A stretch of 64,000 nt of DNA, taken from Paenibacillus sp. 1011MAR3C5. Lineage in GTDB: Bacteria; Bacillota; Bacilli; Paenibacillales; Paenibacillaceae. The notes under the pieces were generated by a model that ran no database searches, had not been told where the DNA came from, and was given only the letters and a program-made list of their open reading frames with translations. A program made the position numbers and the translations under genes. This document shows, one piece after another, positions 19,176 to 28,072 of the stretch. Positions within the stretch are counted from its first letter, which is position 1, and every line of letters begins with the position of its first letter. The stretch is from positions 682,001 through 746,000 of the forward strand of contig NZ_QZCF01000002.1 of the NCBI RefSeq assembly GCF_003591485.1, written 5' to 3'.

Positions 19176-19258
19176 ATGGATTCCCGCAAGTGGTCTCATA
19201 TCGTATCTTGTACGTGTACGTGAAGCAACCGGGAAACAGGGATGGAGGAAATTCGATC

Positions 19259-20746
19259 ATGTCTACACCAACTGGATTTATGGAATATCAGCGCGAATTG
19301 CCGGCCGATCGTGACCCGCTTGAGCGCATTAAGGATTGGAACGAATTTCATAAGCATTTGTCCGACGAACAGTTGCGTACCCAAGGCGCACGCTGCATGG
19401 ATTGCGGAACGCCTTATTGCCATACAGGCATGGAGCTCGCCGGTTCGGTGTCTGGTTGCCCAGTGAACAACCTGATTCCCGAGTGGAACAACTTGATCTA
19501 CAGAGGTTTGTGGCGTGAGGCGCTGGAGCGCCTGCACAAAACAAACAATTTCCCTGAATTCACAGGACGTGTATGTCCGGCACCATGCGAGGGTTCGTGT
19601 ACGGTCGGCCTAATCGGTGACGCAGTTACGATCAAGACGATCGAGCAAGCGATTATCGATCGCGGCTTCGAAGAAGGATGGGTCGTTCCCCAGCCTCCTA
19701 AAGTGCGCACCGGCAAGCGTGTAGCAGTCGTAGGCTCCGGCCCGGCTGGCATGGCTACGGCAGCGCAGTTGAACAAAGCGGGCCATACCGTAACGGTATA
19801 CGAGCGTGCTGACCGCATCGGCGGGCTGCTTACTTACGGTATCCCGACCATGAAGCTGGAGAAGCATGTCGTACAGCGTCGTGTTGACTTGATGACAGAA
19901 GAAGGCATCGAGTTCGTCACGAATACGGAGATCGGCAAAGATATCACAGCAAGCGAACTCGTGGAGAAATTTGATGCAGTCGTTCTGTGCGGCGGCGCAA
20001 CGCGCGCACGCGATGTAGAGATCGAGGGACGCGATCTGAACGGCGTTCATATGGCGATGGATTATTTGAACGGCACGATTAAGAGCTACCTGGACTCCAA
20101 TCTGGAAGACGGCAACTATATTTCCGCAAAAGATAAGGATGTAATCGTGATCGGCGGCGGCGATACGGGTACGGACTGCGTAGCTACCGCACTTCGACAT
20201 GGCTGCAAGTCGGTTACGCAATTCGGCACACATGCCAAAGCTCCGCTGGAACGTGATTCCATCAACAACCCTTGGCCGCAATTCCCTAACGTCTATACGT
20301 TAGATTATGCGCAAGAGGAAGCAAAAGCGCTATACGGCGAAGATCCTCGTGCATTCTCCGTTCTAACGAAGAAATTCGTAGGCGACGAGAACGGCAAGCT
20401 GAAGGAGCTTCACACGGTTCAAATCGAGCGTACAGTAGATGAGACCGGCCGTAAAATTTATAAAGAAATTCCAGGTACGGAAAAAGTATGGCCAGCGGAT
20501 CTGGTATTCATAGCTGTAGGCTTTGAAGGTCCGGAAACGACGCTGATTGACCAGCTTGGACTTGCACAAGATCGTCGTTCCAATGTGAAAGCCCCGTACG
20601 GCAAGTACACTACGAATGTTGACAAAGTATTCGCAGCTGGCGATATGCGCCGGGGACAAAGCCTGGTTGTCTGGGCGATCAATGAAGGCCGCGAGGCTGC
20701 CCGTGAAGTGGATAAGTATCTGATGGGCTCATCGATGCTTCCATAA
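19259..20746 (+). CDS. gltD: glutamate synthase small-subunit-like NADPH oxidoreductase
   Basis: A 495-residue flavoprotein matching the beta subunit of NADPH-glutamate synthase, which moves electrons from NADPH to the large subunit for glutamate formation. An N-terminal Fe-S region ([33 protein letters not shown]) is followed by the FAD motif [14 protein letters not shown], the NADPH motif [11 protein letters not shown] and the second FAD segment [18 protein letters not shown]. The open frame extends 34 codons upstream into the promoter; GGAGG before the ATG of MSTPTGFM sets the start. No large-subunit gene is in the window, so the partner must be elsewhere or the protein serves another oxidoreductase. 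Confidence 0.88.
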   Translation: MSTPTGFMEYQRELPADRDPLERIKDWNEFHKHLSDEQLRTQGARCMDCGTPYCHTGMELAGSVSGCPVNNLIPEWNNLIYRGLWREALERLHKTNNFPEFTGRVCPAPCEGSCTVGLIGDAVTIKTIEQAIIDRGFEEGWVVPQPPKVRTGKRVAVVGSGPAGMATAAQLNKAGHTVTVYERADRIGGLLTYGIPTMKLEKHVVQRRVDLMTEEGIEFVTNTEIGKDITASELVEKFDAVVLCGGATRARDVEIEGRDLNGVHMAMDYLNGTIKSYLDSNLEDGNYISAKDKDVIVIGGGDTGTDCVATALRHGCKSVTQFGTHAKAPLERDSINNPWPQFPNVYTLDYAQEEAKALYGEDPRAFSVLTKKFVGDENGKLKELHTVQIERTVDETGRKIYKEIPGTEKVWPADLVFIAVGFEGPETTLIDQLGLAQDRRSNVKAPYGKYTTNVDKVFAAGDMRRGQSLVVWAINEGREAAREVDKYLMGSSMLP

Positions 20747-20788
20747 GAAGCGGCTCTATGTTAGGCTATATTTATAGGATTCATAAGG

Positions 20789-20808
20789 AAGCGCCCTAGG
20801 GCGCTTTT
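20789..20808 (+). terminator. intrinsic terminator after the gltD-like gene
   Basis: The perfect palindrome AAGCGCCCTAGGGCGCTT runs into TTTTC, a short strong hairpin with a T tract. Confidence 0.8.
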
Positions 20809-20846
20809 CTTGCTTGCCCAGAATTAGAGGGAAATGGAGAGATGAT

Positions 20847-21167
20847 ATGATTAAATACGGTTCAGATCTCATAACGGAGCTTCGGTTTATTCGATTTGAT
20901 GCATCAATGGAGCGCCGGGACAATCAATGGGTAGATATCGTACTCCAGCCGACTTTGGATGAAAGCACGCCTGTGCCGGACGATCTGATCCAATTCACCG
21001 TCTATGTCATCTGTACACTGGACGGCACAATTGTGCAGATGATCCCGCAGGACGAAGATTGCGACTGTGAATATCAGCTGACGTTCAGCGAGAAAGAACA
21101 GGTTCGCGCCTACATCATGCAATCCGATATTCAGGAACAGATTTCGAACCTGACTCCCCCGCAATAA
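20847..21167 (+). CDS. hypothetical acidic protein
   Basis: A 106-residue soluble acidic protein (MIKYGSDLI to SNLTPPQ) that I do not recognise. It has alternating strands, a patch DEDCDCEYQ around residue 73 with two Cys, and no signal peptide or membrane segment. The frame extends 11 codons upstream, but the ATG after GGAGAGATGAT fits better. It lies between the gltD-like terminator and the membrane protein gene, possibly cotranscribed with the latter. Confidence 0.7.
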   Translation: MIKYGSDLITELRFIRFDASMERRDNQWVDIVLQPTLDESTPVPDDLIQFTVYVICTLDGTIVQMIPQDEDCDCEYQLTFSEKEQVRAYIMQSDIQEQISNLTPPQ

Positions 21168-21217
21168 GGCAAGTTGTGGTAAAATGATGGTGAAATCATG
21201 CGTAGGGGGAGAGGCCG

Positions 21218-22264
21218 GTGCCCGCAGAACTTGCCTATGTGTTAACGCCAACCGATGTTCACAACATACGCAGCTATGTGCATCATAAGTATGCCTCCAT
21301 GCCAAGCGACCAGCGTGCGGAGATTGTCGCAGACGCGGTTGCGCGCATTATTCATAACCAATTGCCTGACTTTGATCTGGAAACAAAAAAGCAGCTGACA
21401 TACCGGCTCATTCGCTCGACGGTGCTGGAGCAGCAGCGTCCCGTTAGTCCCGATGATATTTTTGTGCTGTGCATGGAGCTGGATATGGAGAATCCGTCTG
21501 TTGCGGAGCCGTTTCGCAAGTGGAGGAGAGAGCAGGAAGCTTCGTGGAGCGGCACAGAATCCGCCCGCCTGCCGTACAGAGGGCATTTGGTCGGAGAATC
21601 AGAAGCAGCTATCGTTATTCCGCTGCCTTCTGCAAGCGGAGCGATCATCAGGAAGCAGCGCCGGAGAAGCCTCACGCTTTATGGTACCTTAACAGTTATC
21701 GTAGTTACCGCGTCCATGCTTTTCGGCTGGTCGCAGACACAAGAGCGGGTACAAGAGCCGTCAGCTATTGGAGCGGAGACCGGATTGCAGCTCCCGGCGG
21801 AAGCCTCTGCAGCATCGCCTAATGAACTGCCGTCTGAGCTTAAGTATGCCTTGATTGATAAGGACAAGCTCATCTCTTTTCTGGAGAGTAAATCTTCAAT
21901 TCTAGCAGATTCGCCTTACATAGACGCCATTATGAAGACGGCCAAGGAATTTGATATCCACCCCGCTTTCCTGATCGCCATCACCGGCCAGGAGCAGGGA
22001 TTCGTGCCGCGGAAGCATGAGCGGGCGAAGGAGATCGCCAACAATCCCTTCAATGTCTTTCATAGCTGGCAAGCATTTAATACGTCGATTGAGCAATCGT
22101 CGCAGATTGCGGCGAGGACCATTACGCGACTGAGCAAGGACAGGCCGTCTGATGTAGACCCGTTTACATGGATTAACCGGGAATATGCAGAGGACCCTAA
22201 TTGGTCGAAGGGCGTACGAACCATTTTCGCTTCGATTATAAAAGCGTTGGAGACGTCCGGATGA
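21218..22264 (+). CDS. membrane protein with extracellular lysozyme-like (glucosaminidase/transglycosylase) domain
   Basis: A 348-residue single-pass protein. The first 150 residues are soluble and presumably cytosolic, with helices and no recognised domain; a membrane segment follows (LTVIVVTASMLFGW, about 155-172). The extracellular part, after a Ser/Ala/Glu linker, has FDIHPAFLIAITGQEQGF, in which E259 sits like the catalytic Glu of glucosaminidase or lytic-transglycosylase folds, then NNPFNVFHSW, IAARTITRL and a C-terminal helix. A peptidoglycan-related role tied to a cytoplasmic domain is inferred. The start is GTG after GGGGGAGAGG. Confidence 0.72.
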   Translation: MPAELAYVLTPTDVHNIRSYVHHKYASMPSDQRAEIVADAVARIIHNQLPDFDLETKKQLTYRLIRSTVLEQQRPVSPDDIFVLCMELDMENPSVAEPFRKWRREQEASWSGTESARLPYRGHLVGESEAAIVIPLPSASGAIIRKQRRRSLTLYGTLTVIVVTASMLFGWSQTQERVQEPSAIGAETGLQLPAEASAASPNELPSELKYALIDKDKLISFLESKSSILADSPYIDAIMKTAKEFDIHPAFLIAITGQEQGFVPRKHERAKEIANNPFNVFHSWQAFNTSIEQSSQIAARTITRLSKDRPSDVDPFTWINREYAEDPNWSKGVRTIFASIIKALETSG

Positions 22265-22295
22265 TCATGAGCAAAGCAAAGGAGCGAGCCCCCAG

Positions 22296-24587
22296 TTGAA
22301 GACACTAATCATTGCGGAGAAGCCAGACATGGGACGTAATATTGCGGCCGCCATCGATCCCAAAGCGAAAAATCACCGTACCTATATAGAAGGCGAGCGT
22401 TACATCATTACGTGGGCAATCGGCCACTTGATTGGATTAGCTGAGCCTGATGCATATGACGATAAGTACAAGCGCTGGAACATCGGTGATCTGCCCATTA
22501 TTCCGGCAGTGTTCAAGCTGGTCCCGAACAAAAAAACGATGGATCAGCTGAAGGTGATCAAAGAACTTGCGAAGCGATGCGATTCGCTTGTGAATAGCTG
22601 CGATGCCGGGAGAGAGGGTCAATATATTTTTTCCCTCATTCAACGTCATCTGAAGCTGAGCCAGCCCGTCAAGCGGCTCTGGATATCCGATCTGACGCCG
22701 GAGACGATACGCAGGGGCTTCGCCGAGCTGAGAGAAGGCACTGAATACGATAATTTAACGAAAGCCGCGACTGCCCGAAGCGAAGCCGATTGGCTTATCG
22801 GCATGAACGGCTCTCGCGCTTTTACGACGAAACATAATGTGTTGTTATCGGTTGGCCGGGTACAGACGCCTGTATTGGCACTTATTTATGACCGCCAAAA
22901 AACGATTGAAAGCTTCGATTCCTTGAAGTTCTATGAAGTAGAGGCCAAGTTTCTTCAAGAGGATACGGCCTATCGCGGGTTATGGCAGGGCGAGCGGATG
23001 ACCGATGCCAAGAAGGCGGAAGCGATAGCAGCCAAGGTGAAAGGGAAAATGGGTTCGATCGTTTCCTACGAAGTGAAGGATGTGAAGGAATATCCGTACA
23101 AGCTGTATGATTTGACGCTCTTGCAGCGGGAAGCGAACGGAAAATTCGGGTTTTCGGCAAAAAAGACGCTGGATACGGCGCAAGCCCTGTACGAGAAGCA
23201 TAAGGTGATCACATATCCCCGTACCAATTCCAATTATGTGACGGAGCAGAATATTCCGGAAATGCACAAGACCTTGTCCTCTTTGCATGGCACTTCGTAC
23301 GATGAGTGGGCCAAGGGAGCGAATAAAAGCCTGGTGCATAAGGGCAATAAGTTTGTATGCAATCCTGCCAAGGTCGAGGACCATCATGCGATTCTGCCGA
23401 CGCATCGGAAGGCGAACGGGCTGTCGCCCGATGAAGCCAAGCTGTACGATTTGATCGTGCGTCGTTTCCTGTCCCAGTTCTATGCGGCTGCGGAATATAA
23501 ATCTCATACCGTGCTGACCGAGGTGGAGAAGGAGACGTTCAAGACGACAGTCAAGGAGCTTCTTAGCTTAGGGTGGAAAGTGCTCTATGCCGACCAGAAG
23601 AAGGAGAAGCCCAAGGGCGGCAAGAAAGACAAAGACGACGATTCCTCCGAGGAGGAGGAAGAGGTTCTGGAGCCTTTCTCTGTCAATCCGGCGGTCCATG
23701 TGCAATGTGTGGATGCCGCAATGAAGGAGAAAGAGACGCAGCCGCCCAAGCACTATACGGAAGGCACGCTGCTCAAGGCGATGGAGAGCGCAGGCAAGCA
23801 GATTGAGGACGAAGAGGTTCGGGATGCTATGAAGGATTCCGGCTTAGGCACGCCTGCCACGCGCGCGGCAACCATCGAGAGGCTCAAGAATGTAGGCTAT
23901 GTCACGATGCAGGGCAAACGGATCATGATTACCCAGAAGGGGCGGACGGCAATCGAATTGATCCGCGCCGCAGGTGTGGAATTGCTGACGTCTCCGGAAA
24001 TGACCGGCATGTGGGAGCGCAGGCTCAATGAAATCGCCAGAGGCAGCGCATCGGATGCTGTGTTTATGGAAAATGTGAAGAAGTTCGCTACGATGATCGT
24101 AGATAAGGTTCGTCAACAAGCACGAGCCGATATTAAGGCGTTCGAAGGAGACGAGAAGCCGGGGAAGGGGAAGTCCGCCAGAGGACAGCGTTCTTCTCGC
24201 AGCGCTTCGCCAGAACGCAGCAGCCGGGCAAGCAGCAATTCACCCGGAGCATCACCAAGCGCTGCTGGCAGAAGCACAGCGGTGAAAGAGCGGGCCGAAG
24301 CGCCGGGAGACGGTACGATTGCGGCTTGTCCGCGTCCTGGCTGCGGCGGGAGATTGTTTATGGGGCGGAAAGGGTATGGTTGCTCCCATTACCGGAGCGG
24401 ATGCTCGTTCGTTATTTGGAAGGAAAGCTTTGGCCGCAGCTTGACGGACGCCCAGGTGCGGGCAATCGCGGAGAAAGGAAAAACCGCCAAGCTGAAGCTG
24501 ACTTTGGCCGATGGGACAGAGACGCAAGGCAGGATCGTGCTGAGGCATGCAGCGACTGGCGAGCTTGCTGTGGAAGCAGATGGTTAG
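22296..24587 (+). CDS. topB: DNA topoisomerase III
   Basis: A 763-residue type IA topoisomerase that passes single strands through transient 5'-phosphotyrosyl breaks to decatenate DNA. The Toprim acidic motif (NSCDAGREGQYIF) and the catalytic Y307 in TYPRTNSNYV are visible. After the core come an acidic-basic insert (KKDKDDDSSEEEEE), a Ser/Arg/Gly-rich linker at about 620-670 and a C-terminal zinc-ribbon-like unit (CPRPGCGGRLF, GCSHYRSGCSFVIW). The start is TTG with AAGGAG upstream. It ends three bases before the convergent HAD gene. Confidence 0.95.
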   Translation: MKTLIIAEKPDMGRNIAAAIDPKAKNHRTYIEGERYIITWAIGHLIGLAEPDAYDDKYKRWNIGDLPIIPAVFKLVPNKKTMDQLKVIKELAKRCDSLVNSCDAGREGQYIFSLIQRHLKLSQPVKRLWISDLTPETIRRGFAELREGTEYDNLTKAATARSEADWLIGMNGSRAFTTKHNVLLSVGRVQTPVLALIYDRQKTIESFDSLKFYEVEAKFLQEDTAYRGLWQGERMTDAKKAEAIAAKVKGKMGSIVSYEVKDVKEYPYKLYDLTLLQREANGKFGFSAKKTLDTAQALYEKHKVITYPRTNSNYVTEQNIPEMHKTLSSLHGTSYDEWAKGANKSLVHKGNKFVCNPAKVEDHHAILPTHRKANGLSPDEAKLYDLIVRRFLSQFYAAAEYKSHTVLTEVEKETFKTTVKELLSLGWKVLYADQKKEKPKGGKKDKDDDSSEEEEEVLEPFSVNPAVHVQCVDAAMKEKETQPPKHYTEGTLLKAMESAGKQIEDEEVRDAMKDSGLGTPATRAATIERLKNVGYVTMQGKRIMITQKGRTAIELIRAAGVELLTSPEMTGMWERRLNEIARGSASDAVFMENVKKFATMIVDKVRQQARADIKAFEGDEKPGKGKSARGQRSSRSASPERSSRASSNSPGASPSAAGRSTAVKERAEAPGDGTIAACPRPGCGGRLFMGRKGYGCSHYRSGCSFVIWKESFGRSLTDAQVRAIAEKGKTAKLKLTLADGTETQGRIVLRHAATGELAVEADG

Positions 24588-24590
24588 ACG

Positions 24591-25328
24591 CTAGTCGCGG
24601 TTCAAGTAGCGATGGATCGTATCTGGTACGTCAATGAGCTTATCTAATGTAAAGAAAGCGCCTTTGGGCTGAACGTCAATCTGTACGACATTGTAATGCC
24701 ATTCTTCCGGCGTGCGCACATGAATGGCATGAATGCCCGCGGCTAAGGCAGGCACAACATCAGTGCGAATGGAATTGCCGATCATCCAAGTATGCTCGCG
24801 GTCAAAGGTGCCTTGCTTCAGAATCAGCTCAAGCGCATCGTTATTCTTAAGCTGCCTGATGTAGATGCGTGAGCTAAAATAACGCTCTAGCCCCATTCGC
24901 TGGATTTTGCGCTGCTGAATGAGCAGCTCGCCGCCGGTATAGAGATGAAGCTCATGTCCGGCGGAAGCCAGTTCGTCAAGCGTATGCTCCATATTGGGAT
25001 AAGGCTCTGTCTCATGGTCGTATACGCTGATTCCGAGCTTCCATAGAAAATCCTCTTCGACGACTGAACGTTTTCTTCCTGTCGTATCGCTGAAGTGGAC
25101 ATACGTGTCCAAGAAGGATTGGGGGAAGTGTTCGCTCTTGAAACCGGTATCACCAATTAGCGCGATATCCCTCTCCATTTGCTTGTCGCGAATCCCTTCG
25201 GGCGTTACGATGTTGTAGCCGCTGAACCAGGTGGACATGGAATCCACGAATTGGTCCACGACAAAAAAGAAATATTTGTTGCAATAAATCAATGTATCAT
25301 CCAAGTCGAAAAATATATGTTGTTTCAT
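24591..25328 (-). CDS. HAD-superfamily hydrolase
   Basis: A 245-residue haloacid-dehalogenase-like hydrolase. Motif I is FDLDDTLIY (D8 nucleophile, D10 acid), motif II LHLYTGG, a Lys follows in the RKIQRMG helix, and motif III is MIGNSIRTDVVPALAAG. A cap of about 80 residues sits between motifs I and II. Most family members are small-molecule phosphatases; the substrate is unknown. AAAGGAG precedes the start on the minus strand. Confidence 0.88.
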   Translation of the reverse strand: MKQHIFFDLDDTLIYCNKYFFFVVDQFVDSMSTWFSGYNIVTPEGIRDKQMERDIALIGDTGFKSEHFPQSFLDTYVHFSDTTGRKRSVVEEDFLWKLGISVYDHETEPYPNMEHTLDELASAGHELHLYTGGELLIQQRKIQRMGLERYFSSRIYIRQLKNNDALELILKQGTFDREHTWMIGNSIRTDVVPALAAGIHAIHVRTPEEWHYNVVQIDVQPKGAFFTLDKLIDVPDTIHRYLNRD

Positions 25329-25483
25329 AATAGGCGAGTCTCCTTTGTATTAGCCGTTGCTGCTGTATGACCAATCTACCGCAAATGCCAGCCAATAGTC
25401 AATGTGCGGCAGCGTAACTTGTCTTATTAAGAAAGGCATAGGACGGTTCACGCTTCCGCATAATGTAAATGGAGGTGATCCGG

Positions 25484-25618
25484 ATGCCGTTCAACAAAAG
25501 CGAAAAGATCCACAACCAGCAGGACGACGCGAGTATAAAGGAAGAGGCGATTACGCCGAAGACAGGCAAACAAGCGAAACGTCCTCCAAGTCTAAACGGA
25601 ATTGACAAGCAGCCGTAG
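25484..25618 (+). CDS. small hydrophilic protein, possibly forespore-expressed
   Basis: A 44-residue ORF (MPFNKSEKIHNQ to NGIDKQP) preceded by a near-perfect ribosome site GGAGGTGAT. It is charged, with no hydrophobic stretch and no recognised domain. GCATA, 18 bases, then CATAATG lie just upstream and resemble a sigma-G/sigma-F promoter, so it could be one of the many small spore proteins, though the implied transcript start is very close to the ribosome site. It shares a bidirectional hairpin with the convergent small gene. Confidence 0.6.
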   Translation: MPFNKSEKIHNQQDDASIKEEAITPKTGKQAKRPPSLNGIDKQP

Positions 25619-25630
25619 GGCAGCGAAAAA

Positions 25631-25667
25631 GAGGAGAGAGCCGCTATAGATAGCCGCTCTCTCCTCT
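25631..25667. terminator. bidirectional terminator hairpin
   Basis: Arms GAGGAGAGAGCCGCTA and TAGCCGCTCTCTCCTC pair along 16 positions with one mismatch. On the minus side a T run (CTTTTTC) follows, suiting the convergent 74-residue gene. Confidence 0.75.
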
Positions 25668-25673
25668 TCGTCA

Positions 25674-25898
25674 TTATGCATATTTCAACTGGCTCGCCGT
25701 CAGCTGGTTCTTAATAAAGGCGATGCGCTTGCGAACGTAGAAGTCGCGGCTGTCGCTTCTCAAGTCTCGGGGGCTGATCACCTCCTCTGTGTCGTTATCA
25801 AGAATAACGAGACGTCCGTCATTATAAAACTTAAACGTCAAGTCGCGGGAAGAGCGTCCTCTCTCTACAAAACGGAAATTTTCACAGTTGGATTTCAT
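25674..25898 (-). CDS. small conserved-type protein under apparent LexA control
   Basis: A 74-residue basic soluble protein (MKSNCENFRF to ASQLKYA) that I cannot place. It has a predicted beta-rich middle (LTFKFYNDGRLVILDNDTEEV) and a basic helical end (DFYVRKRIAFIKNQL). AAAGGAGG lies ahead of its ATG. Upstream are a TTTCCA-17-TATAAT promoter and two LexA-type boxes, one in the promoter spacer and one just downstream of the -10, so it is probably repressed by LexA and induced by DNA damage. SOS genes of this size in Firmicutes include division inhibitors such as YneA, but no LysM or membrane segment is present, so it is not YneA. Confidence 0.75.
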   Translation of the reverse strand: MKSNCENFRFVERGRSSRDLTFKFYNDGRLVILDNDTEEVISPRDLRSDSRDFYVRKRIAFIKNQLTASQLKYA

Positions 25899-25939
25899 GG
25901 TGATCTAGCCTCCTTTAAGGATAGGTTTTATAATATTCA

Positions 25940-25951
25940 GAACATTTGTTC
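25940..25951 (-). promoter_or_regulatory. LexA/DinR box 1
   Basis: GAACATTTGTTC fits the Gram-positive LexA core GAAC-N4-GTTC exactly. It lies downstream of the -10 box of the 74-residue gene, near the expected transcript start. Confidence 0.8.
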
Positions 25952-25961
25952 TTGTTTTTAT

Positions 25962-25991
25962 TATAGCAAACATTTGTTCGGGTGGAAAGAG
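25962..25991 (-). promoter_or_regulatory. promoter with LexA/DinR box 2
   Basis: On the minus strand TTTCCA and TATAAT are about 17 bases apart. CAAACATTTGTTCG (25967-25980), a LexA box with one deviation from CGAAC-N4-GTTCG, fills the spacer. Its centre is 28 bp from box 1, so two dimers could bind and occlude RNA polymerase. Confidence 0.7.
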
Positions 25992-26053
25992 TTTTTTATT
26001 TACTTTAAACTAGATTCATAGAAGGCTGGCATCGAGCAGAAGGAGTGCGGAAC

Positions 26054-26779
26054 ATGTTGAGAATAAAGGGTTTGACAAAGCGGATCCCCGGCGGTCCCAA
26101 GGTGCTTAACGATATTAGCTTCGAAGCGTACGAAGGCGACTTTATTGCCGTGAAGGGAAGCAGCGGAAGCGGGAAGTCGATGCTGCTGAAATGTCTGGCG
26201 CTGCAGGAGAGCTGGAGTGCCGGTACCTATATGTTCAACGGGAAGGATGTATTCAAGGAAGGGATTCTTGCCAAACGAAAGGTTAAGCAGCAAGTTGCCT
26301 ACCTGGAGGAGAAGCCGTTCCTGTTCCCGGAGAAAAGCGGATTAAAAAACGTCATTATCGGCTCCGTCAGCCAGACGCCGGCGTGGCGCAGATGGACAGG
26401 CATGGTTCGCAGCGACGACTATATGGGCGCGATGGACATGATTGAGAAGCGCGGGCTGCTGGATAAGGCGAAATTGCCGGCCAAGCACTTAAGCGGCGGT
26501 GAACGGCAGCGCATGGCGATTGCCAGGGCGCTTGTCCACGGTGCGAAGGTCATCGTAGCCGATGAGCCGGTGTCGGGACTGGACCCGCATGCGGCGGACG
26601 CGGTACTGAGCGAGCTGAAAAATCTGTGCAAGAACGAGGGCATTATCGTAATTGCCGTATTGCATCAGGGCGATTGGGCCGAACGGTATGCGGACCGGAT
26701 ATTGGGACTGAACAAAGGCAACCTCGTCCTTGATGTATACGGAAGACGCCTGACAGAACGCGAGAAGATGCAGCTGTAA
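26054..26779 (+). CDS. ABC transporter ATP-binding protein (PhnC-like), without a permease nearby
   Basis: A 241-residue ABC ATPase: Walker A GSSGSGKS, signature LSGGERQRMAIARAL, Walker B VIVADEPVSGLDPH and switch His in VLHQGDWAERYADRI. Overall it is closest in feel to the phosphonate PhnC type of importer ATPase. An insertion around residues 95-125 (SQTPAWRRWTGMVRSDDYMG) is unusual. The open frame starts three codons earlier at a GTG, but AAGGAG suits this ATG. No transmembrane or binding-protein gene adjoins it, so it works with remote subunits or has a non-transport role. Confidence 0.88.
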   Translation: MLRIKGLTKRIPGGPKVLNDISFEAYEGDFIAVKGSSGSGKSMLLKCLALQESWSAGTYMFNGKDVFKEGILAKRKVKQQVAYLEEKPFLFPEKSGLKNVIIGSVSQTPAWRRWTGMVRSDDYMGAMDMIEKRGLLDKAKLPAKHLSGGERQRMAIARALVHGAKVIVADEPVSGLDPHAADAVLSELKNLCKNEGIIVIAVLHQGDWAERYADRILGLNKGNLVLDVYGRRLTEREKMQL

Positions 26780-26832
26780 TGGTCCGAGCGCCCCGCGGCA
26801 TACAATGAACCATCTTATGAACAGGATGGTGA

Positions 26833-27450
26833 ATGGCTATGGCTCCTCAAGCGCCTCTCGTCGTGCAGACGGCAAAGGCATCGTTCCCAAAAGCGGATTT
26901 GTCCATTCCATACATAAGCGGCGGTGCGAATCCAGAAGCGGATGCCCGGATCAACAAAGCGATACTAGAGGCTGCGCAGCAGCTCGTCAACAGCCAAGGA
27001 AGTCTGGATGATCCGAGAGCGGAGATGATCGCCTACTTTGAAGTGAAAACAAACGAAAAGGACGTATTCAGCCTCTCTCTGTACAACTATGCGTATACAG
27101 GCGGCGCACACGGCATGACGCTTCAGAAATCGTTGACGTTTAAAGCTTCAACGGGCAGATCGTATAGTCTAAGCGAGCTGTTCAAGTCTGGAAGCGATTA
27201 TGTGGCTCGGATTAACGAGTATGTCGCCAAGGGCATAAAGGAACGGGACATTCCCACATTGGAGCCGTTCCAAAGCGTTGCGCCGGATCAGCCTTTCTAT
27301 ATCGCAGACCGTTCGCTTGTCATTTATTTCGAATTATATGAGCTGGCTGCATATGCTTATGGTTTTCTGTATTTTCCGATATCGGTCTATGCTATTCAAG
27401 ATATCATTAATGAAGAAGGGCCGCTTGGCCCCATGCTCGCAAATGACTAA
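26833..27450 (+). CDS. DUF4163/DUF3298-type protein (RsiV-like fold)
   Basis: A 205-residue protein resembling the DUF4163-DUF3298 pair found in the extracytoplasmic part of RsiV and in PdaC. DUF4163-like strands IPYISGGANPEADARINKAI are followed by SLSLYNYAYTGGAHGMT, the typical GGAHG motif, then the DUF3298 part LSELFKSGSDYVARINEYV and YELAAYAYGFLYFPI. In RsiV this region binds lysozyme. Here there is no membrane anchor or signal peptide, so it appears cytosolic unless an upstream start is missed. The receiver gene follows after 16 bases. Confidence 0.8.
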   Translation: MAMAPQAPLVVQTAKASFPKADLSIPYISGGANPEADARINKAILEAAQQLVNSQGSLDDPRAEMIAYFEVKTNEKDVFSLSLYNYAYTGGAHGMTLQKSLTFKASTGRSYSLSELFKSGSDYVARINEYVAKGIKERDIPTLEPFQSVAPDQPFYIADRSLVIYFELYELAAYAYGFLYFPISVYAIQDIINEEGPLGPMLAND

Positions 27451-27466
27451 CAGTAGGGAGTAATCT

Positions 27467-28072
27467 ATGATCGTTACGTATTGGCTTGCCGCAGCCTTGG
27501 CGATATTGGTCTTGGCAGCGGCTTTCACCCGGGCAAAGCGAAATGCGCGGAGACGGTCCCGCGAATATAACAGCTATTCGGCTCCGTATTATACGCATTC
27601 CGACGCCCTGACGGCAAAAGCGAGCGCTCCTGCTTCCTTGCAAGTCCTGTCTTCAACTGAGAGGTTGTTCGAATCGAAGGCTGCGCGCGAGCAGCCTCTT
27701 GTTCTAATTGTGGATGATGGGAATGCCTTGCGCATACTGATGGCGGAGATGCTCCAGGAGGAAGGTTATGGCGTACTGCAGGCTTCTACGGGGAGGGATG
27801 CGATTGCCAAGTGGCTGAGCGAAAATCCGGATTGCGTCCTGCTGGATATTCGATTGCCGGATATGAGCGGTGTTGACGTGCTGTGCGCCATTCGGGAAGC
27901 GGACAACCCGGCTCCTGTTGCGATTATGACGGCATTCGCCGATGCGGATATGCTGGCGGAAGCCAGAAGGCTTGGCATTCATTGCCTGCTTGAAAAACCA
28001 TTTGATCTTCTGCATGTGAAGCAAGCCGTGCGCGATATGGCCGGCGAAGCTCAACAACGTGAGATCAGCTGA
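27467..28072 (+). CDS. membrane-tethered single-domain response regulator
   Basis: A 201-residue protein with an N-terminal membrane segment (LAAALAILVLAAAF, residues 7-20), a basic stop-transfer patch, a linker of about 50 residues and a CheY/Spo0F-type receiver domain. Receiver residues are complete: acidic pair D83/D84, phospho-acceptor D127 in LLDIRLPDMSG, T155 in MTAF and K177 in LEKPF. No output domain follows. Receiver proteins are normally soluble, so membrane anchoring is odd; it may serve as a phosphate relay or sink beside a membrane kinase. No kinase gene adjoins it. Confidence 0.85.
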   Translation: MIVTYWLAAALAILVLAAAFTRAKRNARRRSREYNSYSAPYYTHSDALTAKASAPASLQVLSSTERLFESKAAREQPLVLIVDDGNALRILMAEMLQEEGYGVLQASTGRDAIAKWLSENPDCVLLDIRLPDMSGVDVLCAIREADNPAPVAIMTAFADADMLAEARRLGIHCLLEKPFDLLHVKQAVRDMAGEAQQREIS

